A DNA stretch of 64,000 bases from Pluralibacter sp. UBA7423 (GCA_002470465.1 DKMD01000010.1:170623-234622), one strand, 5' to 3'. Numbered from the stretch's first letter, positions 36,417 through 46,086 are shown. The notes: a model not told the origin generated them from the sequence alone. Numbers and translations: made by a program.

Positions 36417-36689
36417 TCATTGATATTCAATAAATTGCCTTCTGGATTCATTATCATCAAGATACTCAAATGAGAGAAGACGAATTTGGGTGAAATTATA
36501 AAACCATTGACAATCGTTTCGTTGAATACATTCGCCAGGCTTGAAACACATCCCTGATGCTTCCCGAACAACTGCGTATTTTCCATTGTTAAATCTAACC
36601 CTGTGAATACAGTAAGATTGACCAGCCTGTCCATGAAGGCTGTTCGAAAGGATTTCTCCTACAATAAAAACAGATTTTTTAGATTTCAT
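36417..36689 (-). CDS. Hypothetical protein, 90 residues
   Basis: I do not recognise the family. The protein begins MKSKKSVFIVGEIL, has no signal peptide or membrane segment, and is predicted to be rich in beta strands (SYCIHRVRFNNGKYAVVRE) with three cysteines and a stretch FKPGECIQRND that loosely recalls the turn before strand 4 in cold-shock OB folds. The start is the third of three consecutive ATGs; AGAGGG ends 9 bases before it, a better spacing than for the first. It lies between a zinc-ribbon gene upstream and lpxP-like downstream on the same strand, with 207 bases before lpxP-like that may carry another promoter. Confidence 0.6.
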   Translation of the reverse strand: MKSKKSVFIVGEILSNSLHGQAGQSYCIHRVRFNNGKYAVVREASGMCFKPGECIQRNDCQWFYNFTQIRLLSFEYLDDNESRRQFIEYQ

Positions 36690-36767
36690 CATCATGCCCT
36701 CTGCAACTGTAATACAAGAGAAATGTTGTCATTCCCGGTACCGCTCACGTTAAGCCGCGAGAGCCGA

Positions 36768-36944
36768 TCAGCCGCCGATACACCAGCATTCTGATGGCCT
36801 GAACAACAGCCCGCAGGCGGGGCATTCCAGAGTCGCATCTTTTCGTAGTTTACCTGCTTTCTGATCGGCCCTGTGCGCACATACCGGGCAAGCAACATGA
36901 ACCGGTCTTTCTTTAAAGTGTCTGAGCCCTTCTGTATAAGACAT
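36768..36944 (-). CDS. Small zinc-ribbon protein 1 (58 residues)
   Basis: The reading frame starting at ATG 36944 (MSYTEGLRHFKERPV) encodes 58 residues with two CPxC knuckles 18 residues apart: CPVC, then CPACGLLFRP, a zinc ribbon. A third pair, CWC, lies near the C-terminus. The gene at 46087-46251 has the same pattern CPVC-x9-K-[LI]-R-[KR]-x5-CPxC-x2-LF, so the two are paralogues. E. coli has cold-shock-linked zinc-ribbon microproteins beside csp genes (YmcF, YnfQ); I cannot show homology to them. The start is supported by position and a purine-rich leader; a few in-frame codons upstream are possible. Divergent from the YdfK-like gene. Confidence 0.7.
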   Translation of the reverse strand: MSYTEGLRHFKERPVHVACPVCAHRADQKAGKLRKDATLECPACGLLFRPSECWCIGG

Positions 36945-37019
36945 AAATAATTCTCGGGGGAATATAATAATTATCATACGCTTTAATATAAAAATAACTG
37001 CATTAAGTTATGATGATTT

Positions 37020-37063
37020 ATGTCTGAATCAAAACATCAGACATTAGAAAATAAATGTCTGAT
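37020..37063. promoter_or_regulatory. Repeated ATGTCTGA operator-like sites before the ydfK-like gene
   Basis: ATGTCTGAA at 37020-37028, ATCAGACATT at 37036-37045 and AATGTCTGAT at 37054-37063 are three copies of one 8-10 base word. The last two form a perfect 10-bp inverted repeat with an 8-base gap. A possible -10 (TACAAT, 37070-37075) follows, so the repeats would sit around the -35 of the ydfK-like gene and just upstream of the divergent zinc-ribbon gene: a likely binding site for an unknown regulator, or an RNA hairpin if transcription starts earlier. Confidence 0.55.
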
Positions 37064-37097
37064 TTATGATACAATACCCTTCCATGAGAAATTTATG

Positions 37098-37331
37098 ATG
37101 AAATCAGAAGACACCCTTGACTGGTACCCGGCACAGTTGCCACCGGTGAAAATTATCCTTGGTGAAGCCGTACTGACTGTGGGTAAACAGGGTCGACCAA
37201 TTAATACCCGAACCTTACTTGAGTATCTTCAGGTAATGCAGAAGAAGCAAAAAAGGCGGGATGACAAAATCGCCATGCAGACTGCGATCGATGTTCTCAG
37301 AGATAATCAGCGCATTAACGGCAGACGTTAA
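37098..37331 (+). CDS. YdfK/YnaE-like cold-shock protein
   Basis: The 77-residue protein from ATG 37098 (MKSEDTLDWYPAQLPPVKII) is a clear relative of E. coli YdfK and YnaE, cold-shock-inducible proteins of unknown function encoded in the Qin and Rac prophages. GKQGRPINTRTLLEYL and the C-terminal TAIDVLRDNQRINGR match that family. A second ATG directly upstream (37095) is also possible; the longer frame from 37020 is not supported. No DNA-binding or membrane signature is visible. Its last codons form a terminator hairpin. Finding it outside a prophage but beside csp-type genes supports a cold-response role. Confidence 0.85.
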   Translation: MKSEDTLDWYPAQLPPVKIILGEAVLTVGKQGRPINTRTLLEYLQVMQKKQKRRDDKIAMQTAIDVLRDNQRINGRR

Positions 37332-37340
37332 TGCGCTTTT
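37309..37340 (+). terminator. Terminator overlapping the end of the ydfK-like gene
   Basis: AGCGCATTAACG (37309-37320) and CGTTAATGCGCT (37326-37337) form a perfect 12-bp stem with a 5-base loop followed by TTTT. The stem covers the last seven codons and the stop codon, so translating ribosomes would partly mask it. Confidence 0.85.
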
Positions 37341-37350
37341 GCAGCCAGCG

Positions 37351-40300
37351 TCAGTTCTGAACGATCTCAACCGTATGGTTTTGTCCATCATCCCGCAGCG
37401 GGATTCTGTCATCAGGCAAGAGGACGCCATCCAATGTAACCCGATATTCGCCGCCGCGTGAAACAGTCATCTGATAATAGCTTTCGCCATATTGATATGT
37501 CATAGAAAAAGATGGCCACGCATCCGGCAACCGGGCATGGACAGTAAAGGCAGCACCGGAGCGTTTTATCCCCAGTAACTCTTCGGTAAGCAGGCGATAA
37601 GCCCAGCCTGCTGAACCGGTATACCAGCTCCATCCTGCTCGTCCGATATGGGGAGCGACGCTGTAGACATCAGCACTCATAACATAAGGCTCTGCTTTAT
37701 AAATCCCGACGGAGTCTTCATTCAGGGTATGATTTATCGGGTTGAGCATTGACCAGAGTTGCCAGGCACGTTCGGCATTCCCCATTCGGGCAAATGCCAT
37801 CACTGCCCAGATGGCACCATGTGTATACTGCCCCCCGTTTTCCCGCACACCGGGCAGATACCCTTGAATGTAGCCCGGATTTGGACCGTGACCATCGAAA
37901 GGCGGCGTTAACAGTTTTATCAGCCCCCCCTCGTTATCCACAAGATGCTTATCCAGCGCCTGCATGGCCTTTGCGCACCGTTCCGGACTTGCGGAGCCGG
38001 ACAATACAGACCAGCTCTGCGCAATCGCATCAATCCGGCAGTCCGGTGAGGCTTTCGACCCCAGGGGAGTACCATCGTCAAAATAGCCGCGCCGGTACCA
38101 TTCACCATCCCAGGCGTGGGTTTCGAGATTGTTTTGCAGGCGCAGGGACTGCGAACGACACATTGAAGCGACACTGTCATCCTGCCTGCTCTCCGCCAGC
38201 GCCGCAAACCGCTGTAGAATGTCGTACAGGAAGAAGCCCAGCCAGACGCTCTCACCTTTGCCTTCGATACCCACCCTGTTCATCCCGTCATTCCAGTCAC
38301 CGGCACCCATCAACGGCAGACCATGCTCTCCGAACCGCAATCCATGTTTAATCGCTCTGACGCAGTGTAACCAGAGTGTCTCTTCGGTGCCGCTGATAAC
38401 CGGCGTGTCATAGACAGACTCTTCACCAGGCTGAAGCAGACGCCCCTCCAGATAAGGGATGCGCATTTCCAGGACATCTTTATCTCCCGTCGTGTCCACA
38501 TAGTGGCAAACGGCAAGCGGAAGCCACAGGTAGTCATCAGAGCAGCGGGTACGCACACCGTTGCCATGTGGCGGGTGCCACCAGTGCTGCACATCACCCT
38601 CAATAAATTGCCGTGATGCGCACAGTATTATCTGTTCACGCATCCTGTTCGGATCGGCATGACTCAGTGCCAGCGTGTCCTGCAGCTGATCGCGAAAACC
38701 AAATGCACCGCCAGACTGATAGTAACCACTGCGGGCCAACAGGCGAGAGGCGACTGTCTGATACAACAGCCAGCCATTAACCAGTAAATTTACGGAAGTA
38801 TCGGGAGTGTTAACCACGATTTTATCGAGCACATTGTGCCAATGGTTATGAACCCGGTTCAGCTCCTGGCGAACTGTCTCCTCATTCATATAGCGTGCAA
38901 GCGTCTCCTGGGCACGGGCATGATTCTCCTCTGCGCCGAGGATGAAAATAAACGTTCTCTGATCGCCATCAATTAATGTCACCGCCGATTGTACTGCCCC
39001 GCAGGGATCCAGACCCGCGCCCGTCTTACCTGAAAGCCTGCGCAGTTTCATGGCCGACGGGGCATGCAGGGAACCATTACGGCCGATAAACTCCCGGCGG
39101 TCCCCTGTCAGTGAACAGTCATTACCGCTGACGGCAAAAAATGCAGTACGGTCACCACCGTTATCGCCATAAAAGTTGTTCGCCAGCACCCCGCAACCCC
39201 CAGGCGCTCTGGTCGCATGTGTCACAATGTGAGGGGCTGAGCGAGTTCGTGATCCTCCGAGCGTCCACTCCACATAGCCTGTGACGGAGAGTTTACGTGT
39301 CCGTCCCGAAGAGTTACTGAGCGTCAGGAGCACCAGTTTAACCGGCGCCTCTTCGGCAACCAGGACCGTCAGCTCGCTGTCTATACCACTCTCACGATGG
39401 GCAAAAACGCTGTAACCAAAACCATGACGGGTCAGGTAATCACCGTGTCCGCGAACGGGCAAAGCCGTCGGTGACCAATACTCACCGCTCTCTTCATCGC
39501 GCAGATAAAACGCCTCGCCGCTGCGATCGCTCACCGGATCGTTCTCCCACGGCGTCAACCGGTACTCATGCGCATTCTCATACCAGGAGTAGGCCTGCCC
39601 CGCCTCTGAAATCACACTGCCACAACGGGAGTTTGCCAGTACGTTTGACCACGGAGCCGGTGTCTGCGCATTTTCACGGAGGACAATCTGATACTCCCGA
39701 CCATCCTGAGAAAATCCACCGTACCCATTGAAGTGGCATAACTGACTGATATCAGGGCTCCAGTCCGTATGTTGATTACGTTCCCGCACAGCACGCGGAA
39801 TGAATGCCCTGGCCGGAGGTTTCAGGGTATGAGTACGCTGGTTAAGCTGCTCATTAATACTCCCTGTGCGGTCATCAAGATAAAGACAAGCCACGCTCAT
39901 CAAAAGCAACTTATCCTCAGCGGAGAGATGCTCACCATTACGGACAAAAATACCGCCCGTTTTATCCAGCAGACTGGCTTCAGACCCGGCATAAATTAAA
40001 TCCATAATCTTATTTTGTAATTCCTGCTGGTAGCCGCCGGGGCTGTTATTCAGGATAACCAAATCAACATTCAGTCCTTTCTGTCTCCAGTAACGGTGTG
40101 CCTGAATCAGTGTAGTAACGGAGGTGATACCTTCCTCGCTGGTAATACCGAGCAACACTATCGGCAGATCGCCTGAAATTGCCCACCCCCACAGACCGGA
40201 CTGACCACGCCGATTGCGGCCGATCGCCTGGCCTTCGGCGCGTAGCTCCTGGACAGGGTAAAGCACAGCGCTGGCGAGACGGTTAAATAAAGTGGCATCA

Positions 40301-43300
40301 TCTTCACTGGCGTTCATCTGGCGTAATACCACCAGACTGTGAGACCAGGCCAGTTCAGAGACGCGATCGGCGATAGGGTAATCGCGATATTTTTCCAGCA
40401 GCGCCAGGCTCTGCTGTCGGGTCTCGCTGACACCATAAATGATATCAATCGTGACCGGCTGCCCCGGCTGCAGAATGAGGGCGTGGCGTATTGCCAGTAT
40501 CGGATCCAGCACGGACCCCGACGTGTTGCTGAGCGCCCCTCCCGCCTCTATTGCCAGGGCATCAGCAGGGTTTCTGCCACGGCCAAGAAATTTTGCCCTG
40601 TCTGTTTCAAATGAGACGTTATGTCGGTTATCGCCATGCACCACCATCATGTGAAACAGGCAAGGGCTCGGTTCATCCGGGGAGCGCGGGCGCCGGCGGC
40701 AAAGAATAGCGTCACGCTCAGGATCCAGCTCGGTCTGAATAAACAGATTGCTGAATGCCGGGTGTGCAAGATCGCTGGCTTCAGGTGCCAGTACCACTTC
40801 GGCATAGGTTGTCAGTTCCAGGGAGCGGGGCTGGCGACCACGATGAATCAGTGTGAGTCGTCGCAGCTCAATATCATCCTCCGGGGAGATCACAATCTGA
40901 GTTTTGACGCTGAGTCCCCCGAAGGTGCGTCTGAATTCAGCACTCGCATCGGTGAATATTACTTCCTCGTCGTGTCCGCTGGTATAGCCAGTCGGCTGCC
41001 AGGTATTACTCCACACATTCCCCGTCTGTATATCGCGGATATAGCAGAATGCTCCCCAGTTATCGCAGGTGGTATCACTGCGCCAGCGCGTAAGAGCAAT
41101 ATTATTCCAGCGACTGTAGCCGCCGCCGCCCGCTGTCAACATCAGATGATAATGGCTGTTGGACAGCAGTTGAATATCCGGGGCTGGTGTCTCCACCCCA
41201 TTAAAAATTCGGGGTTCATAGCGAACGGGTTTGACCCTGCCCTCATGAGATTCAAAATGACGGCGGGGACTGTACAGATCGACCGCATCCGGCACGCGCT
41301 CCTGTAACAGCAGGCTCGCTGACCGGAAGACCGTACTGGACATGAATCGTTCAGTCATGGGGGCATCAAGCAGCACATGAGCCAGTGCCTGAAATGCCAT
41401 ACCCTGGTGATGCGCCATCCAGGACTGTACCACCGCATAGAGCTGACCGGTTGCGAGGCGTGAAGGGGTATAGTCCAGCGCTTCATAAAAGCCGTATTCG
41501 CCGTGTGCGCCATTTTTTTGCAGCCTGAACAGGTTCTCACAGGCTCTCTGTGGAGAAACCATCAGCGCCAGCAGTGTGGCGTAAGGTGCGACAACCATGT
41601 CATCGGCAAGCCCCCTGCGCAGACCAAGACCCGGTACGCCAAATGCCTGATACTGATAATTATGCTGAACATCAAAAGCATGATAGCCAGACTCTGAAAC
41701 GCCCCATGGTACCCCGCGCTCTTTCCCCCAGTGAATCTGGCGCCTGACCGCCGACTGACTCATTTCATCGAGCAGGCTGCCGGGCCAGGTAGGCATCACC
41801 AGATTTGGCATCAGGTATTCAAACATAGACCCGCTCCATGACATCAGGGCAGTTTCATTATCAATCGTAGTAAACAGTCGACCCAGCGCGTACCAGCTTT
41901 TAAGAGGCAGTTGGTTAGTCGCAATGGCAAGAAAACTGGTCAGGCGGATTTCAGACGGCAGGAGATCGTAGTGGCTCTTGTCAGGCATATTTGTGTCACA
42001 GTTATAACCGACGCTGAGCAGACTGGTTGCTTCGCTGTACAGAAAGACGAAATCCATCCGGGCATGCTCATCCAGCCGCTGTTCAAGCTCGGCGATTATA
42101 TTGAGTCGCATCCGGGCCTGTTCCGTCGCTGACGCCGTAGGTGTTCCTTTACCCGTAAATGTCGCACAGGCAAGCTCACTCAGCGTCGGCAGCGTCTGTT
42201 CGTTCCAGGATGAAGGTAACCAGCCAAGCAGCAGTGACCACTCATGGCAAAGCTGAACCAGCTGATGCTCCAGATGTCCTGCCCAACGCTTCTGAAGGGG
42301 AGATCCCTGATGACATTGCGTGGTCAGGTGGTTGCACTGGGTTCGCATGTTTTTCAGCTCGCTGAAAAATGCCTTCGGTGAGAGAAACGCTGCGTTCAGG
42401 CAGTGTTTGCGCAGCTGCAGCAGGCCGTCAGGTGGGGTCTGACCCCACTGTTTTTCCAGAATATCCAGCGTATCGTTCAGCCCCGCCAGTATCTGTTGGC
42501 TGTTTAAAACTGGCAGATGACGCATGGCGGACAGCCCTGCACGCAGTGTCAACAAATGCCCCGCCATGTTGCCGCTGTCGACGCTTGAGATATAGCGTGG
42601 GCTGAGGGGGGCCAGCGTACGGGTGTCATACCAGTTGTAGAGATGGCCCCGGTAGTGCTCCATTTTATCCAGCGTGTCGAGCGTGAGCGACACGCGCCGG
42701 AGCACTTCTCCGCCGGGCAGGTAGCCAAAGTCCCATGCCGTCAGGTTAGCCATAAGGGAAAGGCCAATATTGGTAGGGGAAGTTCGATGGGCCACCGTCG
42801 GTTGCGGCGTTTCCTGGTAGTTATCAGGCGGAAGCCAGTTCTCTTTTTCTGTGGCAAAGGTCTCAAAAAATGCCCAGATTTCACGGCTTGTCTGGCGTAA
42901 CAGCTGTTTTTGTTCCTGATTTGGCGCAAACACCTTACGCATGGGCTGGCGACTCAGCCAACTCATCAGCAGCGGCGCCACACACCATAACAAACCGATC
43001 GGCAACGCAATCCCCAGCAGCTGTGGTGCACATTGCCCGGTCAGTATTGTCAGCGTCACGCCACCTGCAACATTCAGCCACATCGCCTGATAAAAACGCG
43101 CAACGGTGGGTCTGGCCTGATTGCTGTCCAGGCCGTGACTGACCCACTGGCTGAGGTTACGCCTGCTGATCCCCAGTCGCCATAGCGTCACGGCAATCGC
43201 CTTCAGCGAATATCCGGCTTCGTGCGGCAGTATCGCAAAATTAAGGCCGATACCTGACAAACGCTTCAGCGCGCCCTCCCCCACCAGTAACAGATGCGGC

Positions 43301-45930
43301 TTCAGGCGGCGGCGCAGAGGTTTATGCAGAAGGTCATGGGCGATACAGAGGATGGCTGGCAACAGCCATATCATCGACAGTACGCCAAGCCAGTAAACCG
43401 GATTGGGTGCCCCGGACAGGGTGAAGAACAGCAATACCAGTAAAGAGGGAGCGACCAGACTGCGACGCAGATTATCAAGTAATTTCCAGTAAGAAAGCGC
43501 GGTCAGCGGATTCCTGGCCCGGGTTCCATCAGCTTTTCTGACGCGTGGTTTCAGCCAGTTAAGCAGTTGCCAGTCACCGCGGATCCAGCGTGAACGGCGT
43601 GCAACATCCGACAGATAATTATTAGGGTATTGTTCGTAGAGTAGCACTTCACTCAGCAGACCCGAACGTGCATAGCATCCTTCGAGGAGATCATGGCTGA
43701 GAACCAAGTTTTCCGGGCAGGTGTTAGCAGTGGCCTGCATAAAAATATCAACATCGTAAATCCCTTTGCCCACGAACGATCCTTCCCCAAAGAGATCCTG
43801 ATAGATATCCGAAGACATCATCGAATAGGGGTTATTGCCCGGTATGCTGCTGCGCAGTGCTGCGTAACGCCCCTGACCGTTGCGTGGTATCTCCTCCGCA
43901 AGACCGGGTTGTAAAATACCAAATCCTTTGACAACTCTCTGGCGTACCGGATCATACTCGGGCGTATTCAGCGGATGCGCCATCGTCGCGACCAGTTTGT
44001 GTGCCGTATCGCGTGGCAGCATCGTATCGCTGTCCAGGGTAATGACGTACTTAATGTGACCCGGTAAAAGGTGGGGAGGTAGGTCTGCAACGCTGACGAA
44101 TTGTGTTCCCGGATGGCGCAACCAGCTGTTCAGCAACGCCAGTTTTCCCCGCTTGCGTTCATAGCCCATCCATTTTTCTTCAGCGGGGTTCCATTCAGGC
44201 TGGCGGTGTAGCAGATAAAAACGTGGGCAGCTGGAGGAGTAGCGGCGATTCAGCGCCTGCGTGTCGGCGATCGCCTGTCTGAGCAGCGCGTGGCTTTCCG
44301 GCGAGGGTTCATTATCAGAATCAGCGAAATCAGTGAGCAGCGCGAACCTGAGATTTTCGTTTTCATTCCCCAGCCAGCAGACTTCAAGACTGGTGAGGAG
44401 CTGGCTGAAACTTTCGTGGCTGGTCAGCATGCAGGGGATGACTAACAGGGTGGCACTGTCAGCGGGAATACCGGTTGAAAAATCCATCCCCGGCAAGGGA
44501 CGAGGAACGCGGAAACGGGTGGTTGCGTCACTGAGTAAGTCGCTCATTAACTGAGTTAAAGCGATAATCAGAGGCAATATCACCGCGATCAACAGCCAGT
44601 CTGTGCCCTGCATGGCAGTTTCGTGCAATATTGCCGCGGTCGTTGCTGTGGTCAACAAAGCCAGACTTCCAAGCCATGACAGCAGGGTTATTCTGTTGAA
44701 ACTGTGCCGCAAGCGTATGAGCCTTGAGGTGTCTGCCAACAGATGAATTTCCAGCATCTGTCGACCTTCGCCCGCGAGATAATAACCAACATGATGTTCC
44801 GGTGTATCGGGAGCACTGTTCCCTGAAAGCGCCAGCACCCTGTCAGCAACCTCAGGCTCGCTGAGACCGCTGTCTCTGGCCAGGATCTCCACAATGTGTC
44901 GGTAATGATCCCGGGTATTGAAGTGCATCCGGGGATAGATACCGGCAGGATCATTGCGTAATGCTTGTTCGACAACGCTTATCGTTTCGGCAAAATCAGC
45001 CCAGTCCGTTTCACTCAGTAATCGCAAACCCGCGATGCTGTTACTGACGGATAGCTGGCTGGCGGCAAGCTGTTGATTGAAGCTATGGATGAGAACGTCG
45101 GTGGTGATCCCCTGTTCCCGAAGGCACTGATCAACCCAGGTCAGCGGTAACGACAGCGCGTTTCCGTGTCCTTGCAGCCGCCGCACCAGTTCTGCGACAA
45201 ACGCACTGCTTAACGGAGGACGGGAGCGAGCCATATCGGCAACCACCATGATTAAATCACCAGGCTCATTCTCTGCGCATTCGAAAATTCTTGTTATCCA
45301 CGCATCTGCCAGGTTTCTGTCCCGCTGCGCTTTTATCACTTCCAGGCTGATACGACGAAGATTTTCAATCAGCGCCAGACGCAGCATCCCAGGTAAGGCC
45401 CAGACTTCACCTAATGTCAGCGGTGTCACCTGTTGATAGGCTGTGAGGTAGCTGGTCAGGCTGGCGATATCCCAGCGGCCATCACCGTGAACGATGGCCT
45501 CTGAGGCAATATTGTAAATTCGTGGACAGTTCAGCGGCGGCATCAGCGACGGGAGACCTTTACCAAAGCTTTTCGGCAAGTGCTGGCGGACAGTGCGGAT
45601 TTGTTCCTCAATCAGATAATAATTGTCCAGCAACCACTCCCCGGCGGGCATGATACTCGTCTTTTTAGCCGTGTTAAGTTCATAGCAGTTTTGCGTGATG
45701 AGGACTTCATTGTCGCCGAGCCTTTTCAGAAGGTAATAAGGGAGTTTATTCGGCGATAATTTATGGGTCCGCGCCAGCTTCTGACCATAGCGTTCCATCT
45801 GGACGGTCGAAAAGAGTTCTGACTGCGGAGTGCTTTCACCGCCAGGATCGTTCGCCGAAAACGTTACGCTTTCAGCGGCATTCATCGGAATACGGGAGCG
45901 GTAAAACCACGCTCTGGGGTTCATTTTCAT
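37351..45930 (-). CDS. ndvB: Cyclic beta-1,2-glucan synthase (NdvB/ChvB type)
   Basis: This 2859-residue protein is the largest in the window. It matches cyclic beta-1,2-glucan synthases (Cgs/ChvB/NdvB), inner-membrane enzymes that build and cyclise periplasmic glucans from UDP-glucose. Order: N-terminal region (1-410); membrane helices about 415-460; GT84 glycosyltransferase (about 480-800) with the TLDSDT motif (about 631) and RRSRWIRGDWQ (about 777); more helices (about 823-861 and 946-993); a glycoamylase-like region (about 1060-1500, YLPGGEVLRRV, SWSGSMFEYLMPN); and a C-terminal GH94/glycosyltransferase-36-like phosphorylase part with HWWHPPHGNGVRTRCSDD (about 2453) and GAGDWNDGMN (about 2545, catalytic Asp), which controls chain length in Brucella Cgs. 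ATG 45930 is preferred over an upstream GTG. The reading frame is unbroken. Possibly in a unit with the cspH-like and zinc-ribbon 2 genes. Confidence 0.92.
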   Translation of the reverse strand: MKMNPRAWFYRSRIPMNAAESVTFSANDPGGESTPQSELFSTVQMERYGQKLARTHKLSPNKLPYYLLKRLGDNEVLITQNCYELNTAKKTSIMPAGEWLLDNYYLIEEQIRTVRQHLPKSFGKGLPSLMPPLNCPRIYNIASEAIVHGDGRWDIASLTSYLTAYQQVTPLTLGEVWALPGMLRLALIENLRRISLEVIKAQRDRNLADAWITRIFECAENEPGDLIMVVADMARSRPPLSSAFVAELVRRLQGHGNALSLPLTWVDQCLREQGITTDVLIHSFNQQLAASQLSVSNSIAGLRLLSETDWADFAETISVVEQALRNDPAGIYPRMHFNTRDHYRHIVEILARDSGLSEPEVADRVLALSGNSAPDTPEHHVGYYLAGEGRQMLEIHLLADTSRLIRLRHSFNRITLLSWLGSLALLTTATTAAILHETAMQGTDWLLIAVILPLIIALTQLMSDLLSDATTRFRVPRPLPGMDFSTGIPADSATLLVIPCMLTSHESFSQLLTSLEVCWLGNENENLRFALLTDFADSDNEPSPESHALLRQAIADTQALNRRYSSSCPRFYLLHRQPEWNPAEEKWMGYERKRGKLALLNSWLRHPGTQFVSVADLPPHLLPGHIKYVITLDSDTMLPRDTAHKLVATMAHPLNTPEYDPVRQRVVKGFGILQPGLAEEIPRNGQGRYAALRSSIPGNNPYSMMSSDIYQDLFGEGSFVGKGIYDVDIFMQATANTCPENLVLSHDLLEGCYARSGLLSEVLLYEQYPNNYLSDVARRSRWIRGDWQLLNWLKPRVRKADGTRARNPLTALSYWKLLDNLRRSLVAPSLLVLLFFTLSGAPNPVYWLGVLSMIWLLPAILCIAHDLLHKPLRRRLKPHLLLVGEGALKRLSGIGLNFAILPHEAGYSLKAIAVTLWRLGISRRNLSQWVSHGLDSNQARPTVARFYQAMWLNVAGGVTLTILTGQCAPQLLGIALPIGLLWCVAPLLMSWLSRQPMRKVFAPNQEQKQLLRQTSREIWAFFETFATEKENWLPPDNYQETPQPTVAHRTSPTNIGLSLMANLTAWDFGYLPGGEVLRRVSLTLDTLDKMEHYRGHLYNWYDTRTLAPLSPRYISSVDSGNMAGHLLTLRAGLSAMRHLPVLNSQQILAGLNDTLDILEKQWGQTPPDGLLQLRKHCLNAAFLSPKAFFSELKNMRTQCNHLTTQCHQGSPLQKRWAGHLEHQLVQLCHEWSLLLGWLPSSWNEQTLPTLSELACATFTGKGTPTASATEQARMRLNIIAELEQRLDEHARMDFVFLYSEATSLLSVGYNCDTNMPDKSHYDLLPSEIRLTSFLAIATNQLPLKSWYALGRLFTTIDNETALMSWSGSMFEYLMPNLVMPTWPGSLLDEMSQSAVRRQIHWGKERGVPWGVSESGYHAFDVQHNYQYQAFGVPGLGLRRGLADDMVVAPYATLLALMVSPQRACENLFRLQKNGAHGEYGFYEALDYTPSRLATGQLYAVVQSWMAHHQGMAFQALAHVLLDAPMTERFMSSTVFRSASLLLQERVPDAVDLYSPRRHFESHEGRVKPVRYEPRIFNGVETPAPDIQLLSNSHYHLMLTAGGGGYSRWNNIALTRWRSDTTCDNWGAFCYIRDIQTGNVWSNTWQPTGYTSGHDEEVIFTDASAEFRRTFGGLSVKTQIVISPEDDIELRRLTLIHRGRQPRSLELTTYAEVVLAPEASDLAHPAFSNLFIQTELDPERDAILCRRRPRSPDEPSPCLFHMMVVHGDNRHNVSFETDRAKFLGRGRNPADALAIEAGGALSNTSGSVLDPILAIRHALILQPGQPVTIDIIYGVSETRQQSLALLEKYRDYPIADRVSELAWSHSLVVLRQMNASEDDATLFNRLASAVLYPVQELRAEGQAIGRNRRGQSGLWGWAISGDLPIVLLGITSEEGITSVTTLIQAHRYWRQKGLNVDLVILNNSPGGYQQELQNKIMDLIYAGSEASLLDKTGGIFVRNGEHLSAEDKLLLMSVACLYLDDRTGSINEQLNQRTHTLKPPARAFIPRAVRERNQHTDWSPDISQLCHFNGYGGFSQDGREYQIVLRENAQTPAPWSNVLANSRCGSVISEAGQAYSWYENAHEYRLTPWENDPVSDRSGEAFYLRDEESGEYWSPTALPVRGHGDYLTRHGFGYSVFAHRESGIDSELTVLVAEEAPVKLVLLTLSNSSGRTRKLSVTGYVEWTLGGSRTRSAPHIVTHATRAPGGCGVLANNFYGDNGGDRTAFFAVSGNDCSLTGDRREFIGRNGSLHAPSAMKLRRLSGKTGAGLDPCGAVQSAVTLIDGDQRTFIFILGAEENHARAQETLARYMNEETVRQELNRVHNHWHNVLDKIVVNTPDTSVNLLVNGWLLYQTVASRLLARSGYYQSGGAFGFRDQLQDTLALSHADPNRMREQIILCASRQFIEGDVQHWWHPPHGNGVRTRCSDDYLWLPLAVCHYVDTTGDKDVLEMRIPYLEGRLLQPGEESVYDTPVISGTEETLWLHCVRAIKHGLRFGEHGLPLMGAGDWNDGMNRVGIEGKGESVWLGFFLYDILQRFAALAESRQDDSVASMCRSQSLRLQNNLETHAWDGEWYRRGYFDDGTPLGSKASPDCRIDAIAQSWSVLSGSASPERCAKAMQALDKHLVDNEGGLIKLLTPPFDGHGPNPGYIQGYLPGVRENGGQYTHGAIWAVMAFARMGNAERAWQLWSMLNPINHTLNEDSVGIYKAEPYVMSADVYSVAPHIGRAGWSWYTGSAGWAYRLLTEELLGIKRSGAAFTVHARLPDAWPSFSMTYQYGESYYQMTVSRGGEYRVTLDGVLLPDDRIPLRDDGQNHTVEIVQN

Positions 45931-46086
45931 GGCATTGCTCTGATGCAACGTTAGCACGCAGGAGCAGTTGCGAAATCAGTTCAGAAACGTTCTCTCAGGA
46001 TGGGCGTAAGGCATCAGGGATTTAACAGCTGCTGGAATTTAACTTAAGTATAGAATATGGGCTCTGTCTGCGGTTTATCGGTCGAA

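Noticed and set aside
36692..36898. A 68-codon minus-strand reading frame overlapping zinc ribbon 1
   Set aside because: It is out of frame with the zinc-ribbon protein and lacks any recognised motif; the frame at 36768-36944 has the paired cysteines.
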